From NCBI RefSeq assembly GCF_021730615.1, contig NZ_JAJLMN010000001.1:5051501-5115500 (forward strand): 64,000 bases of DNA, given 5' to 3'. Positions 57,681 to 64,000 of the stretch are shown piece after piece. Both the position numbers and the translations under genes were made by a program. The stretch's first letter is position 1. Every line of letters begins with the position of its first letter. The DNA is from Lichenibacterium dinghuense. GTDB lineage: Bacteria > Pseudomonadota > Alphaproteobacteria > Rhizobiales > Beijerinckiaceae. The notes below the pieces were generated by a model. That model was not told where the DNA came from. It did no database searches and saw only the letters and a program-made list of their open reading frames with translations.

Positions 57681-60677
57681 ATGAGGCGTGACGAGGAGGT
57701 TCGACGGCAGCCGACGGCGGCCCGCGGTGCGGGAGCGGCCCCGACGGACGACGATCTGCAGCCGTCCGAGGGAGAATCCGAACGGGTCATCCTGCTCGCT
57801 TCCGCGCTCCTGGTCGCCGCCTTCTGGACAGCCCCCCTCGTGGGCGTGCCGATCTCCGCCGCGGCGGCCGGTGCCACCCTGGTGTTCGTCGCCCTTGTCG
57901 CGATGCTGGTGCGGGAGATGCGCGGCAAGCGGCGGCGGCGCGCGACCGAGCGCGAAACGCTCGCCGAACTCCGCCTCAGCCGCAGGCGGTTCAAGCTCCT
58001 GGCCGACCACTCGGCCGACATGATCGTCGAATCGGACCGCGACATGGTCCGCCGCTACGTGTCGCCTGCGAGCCTGACCGTGCTCGGCTACCGGCCGGAC
58101 GAGCTGGTCGGCTCGTCGGTGATGGGCGTCGTCGATCCGGAGGACGTTCCGGCCTACCGGGCCCGCATCGAGAGCCTGCTCGACGGGACGCAGGACCGGG
58201 TCGTGACCACGCAGCGCTACCGGCGCAAGGACGGCCGCTCGGTGTGGACCGAGAGCCACATCCAGGTCGTGCGCCACTCCGTGACGGGCGAGCCGGACGG
58301 CTACGTGGGCAGCCTGCGCGACATCACGGAGCGGCACGACGCCGAGGCGGCGACCCGATCCAGCGAGGCCTTCCTGCGCGGCGTCATCGACGCCAGCCCG
58401 GACTGCATCAAGGTCCTCGACCTCGACGGGCAGGTGTCGTTCATGAGCCGCAACGGGCTCTGCCTCCTGGAATTCGACCGCCCCGACGAGCCGCTCGGGC
58501 GCGACTTCGCCGGGCTGTGGCCGCCCGCGACGCGCCCGGCCGTGCGGTCGGCGATCGCCGCCTCCGCGGCCGGGGCGACGTCCCGGTTCAGGGCCGACTG
58601 CGCCTCCGCCAAGGGCAACCCGCTGAAGCTCGACGTGGTGATCGCGCCCGTCCGGGACGCCGACGGCCGCCCCGAGCGCCTGCTCGTCCTGTCGCGCGAC
58701 GTGTCGGCCGGCGTCGCGGCGGAGGACGCGCTGCGCCGGGTGCGGGACCGTTACCGCCTGCTCGCCGAGAACTCCTCCGACGTCGTGATGCTGCGCGAGC
58801 CGGGCCCCGACGGTGCCGCCCTCTACGTCTCGCCGTCCTGCGCGCGCGTGCTCGGCTGTCCGCCGGACGAGGCGGCGGACGGCTGCTCGTCGGCCCTGAT
58901 CCATCCGGACGACCGCGCCGCGGTGCGGTCCCTGCTGGATCGGCTCGGCCCCGAGGACGGCATCCGGCTCCACACCTACCGCGTGCGGCGGGCCGACGGC
59001 GCCTTCATCTGGGTCGAGGGCGCGTTCCAGGTGGCGGAGCGGGCGGGCGAGCCGACCGTGGTGGTGGCGCTGCGCGACGTCACCGAACGCCAGCAGCGGG
59101 CCGAGGACCTCGCGGCCGCCAAGGACATGGCCGAGCGGGCGCAGCGCGCCGCCGAGGACGCCAGCGAGGCCAAGAGCGACTTCCTCGCCGCCATGAGCCA
59201 CGAGATCCGCACGCCGCTGAACAGCATCATCGGCTTCACCGACCTGATGCTCGATTCCGGCGAGCTGCCCCCCGGCGCCGCCCGGCACGCCGAGCTCATC
59301 CGCGCGGCGGGCGCGGCCCTGCTCACCGTCGTCAACGACGTCCTCGACTTCTCGAAGGCCGAGGCCGGCGCGGTCGAGCTGGAAGCGATCCCGTTCGCGC
59401 CCGAGGCGCTGGCGCGGGGCTGCGCCGACATCCTGCGCGGCTACGCCGGCACCAAGGCGCTCGACATCGAGGTCGAGATCGGCGAACGCCTGCCGGGAAG
59501 CCTCGTCGGCGACGAGGGGCGATTGCGCCAGGTGCTGCTGAACCTCCTCAACAACGCCGTGAAGTTCACGGCGCACGGCCGCGTCGTCCTCCGGGTGTCG
59601 AGCCTCGGCGCGTCCGAGGCGGGCGGCGAGACGGTCCGCTTCGAGGTCGCCGACACCGGCATCGGCATCGCCGAGGACAAGCAGCACCGCCTCTTCGAGC
59701 GCTTCTCCCAGGTCGACAGTTCGGTCGCCCGGCGCTTCGGCGGCTCCGGCCTCGGCCTCGCCATCTGCAAGCGCCTGGTCGAGCTGATGGGGGGCGCCAT
59801 CGGCGTCGCCAGCCGCGAGGGCGAGGGCTCGACCTTCTGGTTCACCGTGACCCTGCCGCCCTCGGCCGTGGACGTCGCGGCCCCTCCGCAAGCACCCCGC
59901 GTCGGCGCACCGCGGAAGGCCCGTATCCTGGTGGTCGAGGACATCGACATCAACCAGCGCCTCGCCGTGGCGCTGCTCGAAGCCCTCGGCCACGCCGTCG
60001 ACGTGGTCGGCGACGGCGCGCAGGCGGTCGCCGCCGTCGCGGCCGAGAGCTACGACCTCGTGCTGATGGACGTGCAGATGCCGGGCATGGACGGCGTCAC
60101 CGCGACGCGCCTCATCCGCGGCTCGGAGGGGCCGCATCGCGCCGTGCCGATCGTCGCCATGACGGCCAACGTTTTCCCAGAACAGGTGCGCGCCTTCCGC
60201 GAGGCCGGGATGGACGGGCACCTCGGCAAGCCCTTGAACCGCGCGCAGCTCCACGCGGCCGTGGCGCGCTGGACGGCTGGCGGCGCCCGGCCGGCCGAGC
60301 CGGCCCCGGACGACCGCGCGGAGCTGCCCTTCGACGAGGCCGCCTACGCCCAGCTCGGCACCTATCTCGGCCCGGCCCGCCTCGACGACGTGCTGGCCCG
60401 CCTCGTGGCCTCGCTGCCCCAGCGCTTCTCCGGAAGCTCCGCCACGGCGCCGGAGGACGTCCGGCGCTGGAAGGCGGACGCGCATGTCGTGCTGTCCGTC
60501 GCCGGCATGGCCGGCCTCGCGGAACTCGCGGCCCGTTGCCGCGCGCTGGAAGCGGCGATGCCCGGCAGCGAGGGTTACGCGCAGGGCCTCGCCGCAGTGC
60601 GACTCGCCCGCGACGCCGCCGTGCAGCGCGTCATCGCGCTCCGGCGCGACCTCGCGCGGCGGGAGGACGCGGCCTGA
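57681..60677 (+). CDS. Hybrid sensor histidine kinase with three PAS domains, receiver and HPt-like end
   Basis: This encodes 998 residues from ATG 57681. One or two membrane helices cover about 36-76 (VILLASALLVAAFWTAPLVG). Three PAS/PAC repeats span about 105-480, each ending in a D-(I/V)-(T/S) PAC motif (LRDITERHD, LSRDVSAGV, LRDVTERQQ). HisKA has the phospho-acceptor His in AAMSHEIRTPLNSIIGFTD (about 506). HATPase has NLLNNAVKFT, DTGIGIAEDK and FGGSGLGLAI. The receiver Asp is in LVLMDVQMPGMDG (about 796). The C-terminus resembles an HPt helix bundle with His in ADAHVVLSVAGMAGLAEL. No output regulator is next to it. The signal is unknown, and PAS-bound heme or flavin is possible. Confidence 0.9.
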   Translation: MRRDEEVRRQPTAARGAGAAPTDDDLQPSEGESERVILLASALLVAAFWTAPLVGVPISAAAAGATLVFVALVAMLVREMRGKRRRRATERETLAELRLSRRRFKLLADHSADMIVESDRDMVRRYVSPASLTVLGYRPDELVGSSVMGVVDPEDVPAYRARIESLLDGTQDRVVTTQRYRRKDGRSVWTESHIQVVRHSVTGEPDGYVGSLRDITERHDAEAATRSSEAFLRGVIDASPDCIKVLDLDGQVSFMSRNGLCLLEFDRPDEPLGRDFAGLWPPATRPAVRSAIAASAAGATSRFRADCASAKGNPLKLDVVIAPVRDADGRPERLLVLSRDVSAGVAAEDALRRVRDRYRLLAENSSDVVMLREPGPDGAALYVSPSCARVLGCPPDEAADGCSSALIHPDDRAAVRSLLDRLGPEDGIRLHTYRVRRADGAFIWVEGAFQVAERAGEPTVVVALRDVTERQQRAEDLAAAKDMAERAQRAAEDASEAKSDFLAAMSHEIRTPLNSIIGFTDLMLDSGELPPGAARHAELIRAAGAALLTVVNDVLDFSKAEAGAVELEAIPFAPEALARGCADILRGYAGTKALDIEVEIGERLPGSLVGDEGRLRQVLLNLLNNAVKFTAHGRVVLRVSSLGASEAGGETVRFEVADTGIGIAEDKQHRLFERFSQVDSSVARRFGGSGLGLAICKRLVELMGGAIGVASREGEGSTFWFTVTLPPSAVDVAAPPQAPRVGAPRKARILVVEDIDINQRLAVALLEALGHAVDVVGDGAQAVAAVAAESYDLVLMDVQMPGMDGVTATRLIRGSEGPHRAVPIVAMTANVFPEQVRAFREAGMDGHLGKPLNRAQLHAAVARWTAGGARPAEPAPDDRAELPFDEAAYAQLGTYLGPARLDDVLARLVASLPQRFSGSSATAPEDVRRWKADAHVVLSVAGMAGLAELAARCRALEAAMPGSEGYAQGLAAVRLARDAAVQRVIALRRDLARREDAA

Positions 60678-60699
60678 GGCGATCGGGCCGCGCTCGACC

Positions 60700-61419
60700 T
60701 CAGATCGACGGGTCGACGCCCGTCGGCATGCCGCCGACCGAGCCGATGTAGGACCGCACCCGCACCCGCCCGTGGTCGGTGTCGCGGCGGGACGTCACCG
60801 ACGACTCCTCCTCGCCGGGGATCGGCGTGCGCTCGGGTCCTGGCGACACGGCCGATTCGGGCGCGAGGTCGATGCCCGCGCCGGGATCGGACGTGCCGAC
60901 GCCGATGCGCTCGCGGACGTCCTTATTCGCGCCCTCGTCCACCATGGGGTCGTGGCGCTGCTCGCCCTCGAAGCCGGTGGCGCCGGGCGGCACGCGGTTG
61001 CCTCCGGCCGACAGCGGCCGCTCGGGCGCCCAGCCCTCGGCCTTCCACGCCGTCTCACGCTCGTCGAGGTTCACGGCGCCGTCGCGGTCGAGAATGTCGA
61101 TGGCCCGCTCGTACCCGGCCTCGCCGGTGTGGACCGCGAGCGCGATCCCGCCGCGGGACAGGCCTTCCTGATAGGTGGCCTTGTCGTCCTCCGGCATGAA
61201 GACGAAGATGTCGAGCAGCGCGCGAAACAGGCCGACGTCGCGCTTCGGCTCGGCCCGCGCCTGGGCGGCCTCGCCGGCGACGACGTGGATGTCGGATTCG
61301 GCGAAGCCGGCGGCGAGGAGGTCCGCCTTGGCGTGGTCGGCCTCGGCCTGTGACTCGAAGAAGGCCGTCACCGTCTGGCGGCTCGAAGCCTCACCCGCGG
61401 TTGCTGCTGCGCTGTCCAT
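60700..61419 (-). CDS. General stress protein 17M-like (YflT-type) domain protein
   Basis: This encodes 239 residues from ATG 61419 with GGGAGG upstream. The N-terminal domain (about 15-115) reads QTVTAFFESQAEADHAKADL, LAAGFAESDIHVVAGEAA and GGIALAVHTGEAGYERAIDI, the GSP17M/YflT fold that alternates strands and helices. The C-terminal half is acidic, disordered and rich in Gly/Pro/Glu. The family is linked to stress responses, biochemical role unknown. The last residues (GGMPTGVDPSI) are at the end of a low-complexity tail. Confidence 0.72.
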   Translation of the reverse strand: MDSAAATAGEASSRQTVTAFFESQAEADHAKADLLAAGFAESDIHVVAGEAAQARAEPKRDVGLFRALLDIFVFMPEDDKATYQEGLSRGGIALAVHTGEAGYERAIDILDRDGAVNLDERETAWKAEGWAPERPLSAGGNRVPPGATGFEGEQRHDPMVDEGANKDVRERIGVGTSDPGAGIDLAPESAVSPGPERTPIPGEEESSVTSRRDTDHGRVRVRSYIGSVGGMPTGVDPSI

Positions 61420-61502
61420 CGCGTTCCTCCCTTCGACGAGAAACACGTCGACCGGCGGGGGCGTTCCATGCTCTTCGGCCTGAACCGGGGTTGGGCGCCC
61501 CG

Positions 61503-62198
61503 TCAGCGCAGGGGGGGCCGGGCGCCGAAGATGGCCGTGCCGACGCGGACGTGGGTGGCGCCGAGCTGGATGCCGAGCTCGAAGTCCGAGCTCATGCCCA
61601 TCGACAGCGCGGGCACGCCGTTGGCGGCGGCGATCTTGGCGAGCAGCGCGAAATGCGGCGAGGCCTGCTCGTCCGCGGGCGGGATGCACATCAGGCCGGC
61701 CACGTCGAGGCCGAGAGCGCCGCGGCAATGCTTGAGAAAGGCGTCGGCGTCGCCGGGCAGGATGCCCGCCTTCTGCGGCTCGGCCCCGGTGTTGACCTCG
61801 ACGAAGAGCTTCACGGCGCGGCCGGCGCGGGCGATTTCGGCCGCCAGCGCCTCCGCGATCTTGGGCCGATCGACGGTCTCGATGACGTCGAAGAGCTCGA
61901 CCGCCTCGCGGGCCTTGTTGGACTGCAGCGGGCCGATGAGGTGGAGCTCGACGCCGGGGAAACGCTCGCGCAGCTCCGGCCACTTCCCCTTCGATTCCTG
62001 GACGCGGTTCTCGCCGAACACGCGGTGCCCGGCGTCGAGCGCCGGGGCGATGACATCGGCGGCATGGGTTTTCGACACCGCAACGAGCGACACCGAGGCG
62101 GGGTCGCGGCCGACGTCGCGGGCCGAGAGCGCCACGCGGGCCGCCACCGCGGCGAGGCAGGCGGGGACGTCGTCGGGAGCGGTCTCGGTTGCGGTCAC
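61503..62198 (-). CDS. YggS-family PLP homeostasis protein
   Basis: This encodes 231 residues from GTG 62198, which has AGGA at good spacing; an ATG at 62237 is the alternative. The alanine-racemase-like barrel includes the PLP lysine in LVAVSKTHAADVIAPAL, RVFGENRVQESKGKWPEL, LHLIGPLQSNKAREAVE, LFVEVNTGAEPQKAG and SMGMSSDFELGIQLGATHVR. It binds pyridoxal phosphate and maintains its pool, with no established catalysis. Confidence 0.93.
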   Translation of the reverse strand: MTATETAPDDVPACLAAVAARVALSARDVGRDPASVSLVAVSKTHAADVIAPALDAGHRVFGENRVQESKGKWPELRERFPGVELHLIGPLQSNKAREAVELFDVIETVDRPKIAEALAAEIARAGRAVKLFVEVNTGAEPQKAGILPGDADAFLKHCRGALGLDVAGLMCIPPADEQASPHFALLAKIAAANGVPALSMGMSSDFELGIQLGATHVRVGTAIFGARPPLR

Positions 62199-62286
62199 GG
62201 CAGACGTCCTATTGTGGCCGTGGACGGATGAGAGCATCCTCGGCCCGGCGGAGGCGCCCTTATGGCACGGGTGTGAGGAGCCGGCG

Positions 62287-62769
62287 ATGCAGGAGCGTGA
62301 TGTGTCGACGGCATCCTACGAGGACGACGTTTACGGTTGGTCGGTCCGGCAGGCCGAATTGCTGCGGGCAGGGCGCTACGACGACGTCGATATGGAGAAT
62401 GTGGCCGAGGAGATCGACAGCTTGGGCAAGTCTCAGGTTGCTTCGCTGGAGTCGTGCTATCGCCTCATTGCCGTACACCTCCTCAAGGTCCTCTTTCAGC
62501 CCGAGCGGTTGACTCGAAGCTGGCAGGTCACGATCGTCAGAGAGCGGCTCAATGCTCAAAGCTGGCTCGATGCCAGTCCGAGCCTGAAGCCACGGCGAGC
62601 CGCGTTGTTCGAGAAAGCCTACAGTCAAGCGCGAAGGCTGGCCTCGGCCGAGACCGGGCTGTTGATGAGGACGTTTCCGGAGTGCGCGCCCTTTACACTC
62701 GAAGAATTGTCCAGCGAGGACTACCAGCCCTGGACGTCGCTGGCAGACCCCGCCGCGCCCGGGACCTGA
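62287..62769 (+). CDS. DUF29 family protein
   Basis: This encodes 160 residues. The DUF29 pattern is clear: SYEDDVYGWSVRQAELLRAG, NVAEEIDSLGKSQVASLESC, RLIAVHLLKVLFQPERLTRS and WQVTIVRERLNAQSWLDASP. The family is small, helical and of unknown function, often in multiple copies in cyanobacteria and alphaproteobacteria. ATG 62287 follows GGAG. It converges with hpnE, seven bases apart. The AT content is slightly higher than in its neighbours, which could mean recent acquisition. Confidence 0.85.
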   Translation: MQERDVSTASYEDDVYGWSVRQAELLRAGRYDDVDMENVAEEIDSLGKSQVASLESCYRLIAVHLLKVLFQPERLTRSWQVTIVRERLNAQSWLDASPSLKPRRAALFEKAYSQARRLASAETGLLMRTFPECAPFTLEELSSEDYQPWTSLADPAAPGT

Positions 62770-62776
62770 CACCCCG

Positions 62777-64000
62777 CTATCGCGACGCCAGCATCGCGGC
62801 CCGGTTGCCCGAGCGGATCGCGCCCTCGATGGTCGAAGGCAGGCCGGTCTGCGTCCAGTCGCCGGCGAGCAGCAGGTTGCGCCAGGCCGTCTCGGGGCCG
62901 GGGCGCAGCGCGTCCTGCTCGGGCGAGGCCGCGAAGGTCGCGCGCTTCTCGCGGATGATGCGGTGGCGCGGCAGCACGTCCGGGTCGTGGCCCGTCACGG
63001 CCGCCACCTCGCGCCACAGCTTGGCGGCCAGCTCCTCCTTGGGCGTGTCGAGGTAGCGGTCCGCGTCCGAGATCGTCACCGACAGGCGGCCCGCGAAGGA
63101 AAACACCCACTCGGACGCGCTGTTGACCAGCCCGATCATCAGCGGATGGCCGGGCGGCGGGTCCGCGAGGAAGTGCGCGTTGACGATGGAGCGGAAGTCC
63201 GTCGGCACCGACAGGCCGGGCACCAGCGTCGCGGCCACGGGCGCCGTCACGGCCAGGATCACGCCGTCGCCCGGCGCGAGCGCGGTCGGGCCGTCGTCCT
63301 CCGCGAAGTCGAGCGATGAAACGCGGCCCCCGTCGGTGGTGAGGCCGCGCAGGCGGTGGTCGAACCGGATCTCGACGCCGCGCCGGCGCAGCGTGTCGAG
63401 CGCGGGGTCGACGAAAGCCTCGGCGAGGCCCTCGGTCGCGACCAGCGGCCGGCAGGCGTCGCCGCCCTTGGCGAGCGACTCGCGCACCACGGCGCCGGCC
63501 AGAGCCGCCGAGGACGTCTTCGGGTCGGTGTTCAGCGCCGCCACGAGCAGCGGGTGCCACAGCCGGTCCCACAGCGGGCCCTCGCAGCGCATCACGTCCT
63601 GGATCCGGTCGCGCGGGCCGGCACGCAGCAGCTTGCCGAGCCCGAGGTAGTCGCGCCAGCCCGTGCCCGGCACGCGGCGCCGCGCCACGAAGATCCACCA
63701 CGGCAGGCGGCCGGCGTTGGGGATCACCTGCCAGCGCGCGCCGGTGGCGAGGTCGGCGAAGTCGAAGGCCGCGTCGCGCGTCGGCTTCAGCTTGTCGGAG
63801 GCGCCCACGGCCGCGACATAGTCGGCGACCGCCGTGTTGCCCGACAGCACGAGGTGGTTGCCGTTGTCGATCACCGTGCCGAGCGCGGGATCGTGGTAGG
63901 AGCGGCAGCGCCCGCCGGCGTGGCGCGACGCCTCGTGCAGCACGATGCGGCGGCGCGCGGGGTCGAGCTTCAGGGCGGCGGCGAGGCCCGCGAGGCCCGC
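62777..64000 (-). CDS. hpnE: Hydroxysqualene dehydroxylase HpnE, 5' end outside window
   Basis: The frame is open to the window edge, so the gene starts to the right. The residues just inside the edge (AGLAGLAAALKLDPARRRIV) are the Rossmann start of a FAD amine-oxidase-type fold, followed by LHEASRHAGGRCRSYHDPAL and VIDNGNHLVLSGN. LLAGDWTQTGLPSTIEGAIR at the C-terminus is the closing FAD motif of the HpnE family. HpnE reduces hydroxysqualene to squalene in the hopanoid route (HpnC-D-E). The visible part is 407 codons including the stop. Confidence 0.9.
   Translation of the reverse strand, partial: AGLAGLAAALKLDPARRRIVLHEASRHAGGRCRSYHDPALGTVIDNGNHLVLSGNTAVADYVAAVGASDKLKPTRDAAFDFADLATGARWQVIPNAGRLPWWIFVARRRVPGTGWRDYLGLGKLLRAGPRDRIQDVMRCEGPLWDRLWHPLLVAALNTDPKTSSAALAGAVVRESLAKGGDACRPLVATEGLAEAFVDPALDTLRRRGVEIRFDHRLRGLTTDGGRVSSLDFAEDDGPTALAPGDGVILAVTAPVAATLVPGLSVPTDFRSIVNAHFLADPPPGHPLMIGLVNSASEWVFSFAGRLSVTISDADRYLDTPKEELAAKLWREVAAVTGHDPDVLPRHRIIREKRATFAASPEQDALRPGPETAWRNLLLAGDWTQTGLPSTIEGAIRSGNRAAMLASR

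Noticed and set aside
57627-60485. Long minus-strand frame opposite the histidine kinase
   Set aside because: Antisense shadow with no recognisable domain.
1-64000. CRISPR arrays, rRNA genes and tmRNA
   Set aside because: No regularly spaced direct repeats of 25-40 bases and no rRNA or tmRNA-like segments were seen.

Overview
The window comes from a GC-rich alphaproteobacterium, most likely a Hyphomicrobiales member of the Methylobacteriaceae/Beijerinckiaceae type. The signs are a GAAC-N7-GAAC (alphaproteobacterial) LexA box, hopanoid genes (hpnE and an HpnI-like glycosyltransferase), a K+-independent proton-pumping pyrophosphatase, and many 4-bp GTGA/ATGA gene junctions. The genus cannot be fixed from sequence reading alone.

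The window has two halves that meet at a tRNA-Gly gene near 36,960. The left half (1-36,959) looks like an integrated accessory island. From the left it holds an exonuclease VII-like xseA(partial)-xseB pair with orphan genes (1-2.7 kb), then a four-gene minus-strand defence cassette (2.9-9.5 kb). That cassette has a kinase-like/SF1 helicase protein, a phospholipase-D nuclease, a 47-residue protein and a PD-(D/E)XK nuclease. The first two match the architecture of Mokosh type I. Next come a stand-alone tyrosine recombinase and a complete IS66-family insertion with an 8-bp target duplication and a nonsense mutation in its transposase (9.8-13.1 kb). A catABC catechol operon with divergent catR follows (13.3-16.8 kb). 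After that lies a furfural/5-hydroxymethylfurfural/2-furoate catabolic cluster, hmfABCDE plus transporter, hmfG, LysR, hmfF and hmfH (about 17-33 kb). The half ends with a sulfite oxidase-like protein and a 676-residue tyrosine integrase next to the 3' end of tRNA-Gly.

The furan cluster forms one pathway. The GMC oxidase HmfH oxidises HMF/furfural. HmfF (UbiD type, prFMN supplied by the UbiX homologue HmfG) decarboxylates furandicarboxylate to 2-furoate. HmfD makes furoyl-CoA, the molybdenum hydroxylase HmfABC hydroxylates the ring, and HmfE leads to 2-oxoglutarate. The cat operon feeds catechol into the beta-ketoadipate route.

The right half (36,960-64,000) is core genome: tRNA-Tyr/tRNA-Gly, a ceramide-glucosyltransferase-like protein with a cupin, dnaE, thiL, thrS, yidD, a NifU-like scaffold, hisI, a CBS protein, hppA, thiE, a three-PAS hybrid histidine kinase, a YggS-type PLP protein and partial hpnE. 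Small envelope proteins are scattered between them.

Two observations stand out. One is the defence cassette, whose helicase needs an unusual CTG start to complete its kinase-like N-lobe and which carries two extra genes. The other is a 28-residue single-membrane-span ORF directly under a perfect LexA box just upstream of dnaE, which resembles SidA-type SOS division inhibitors.
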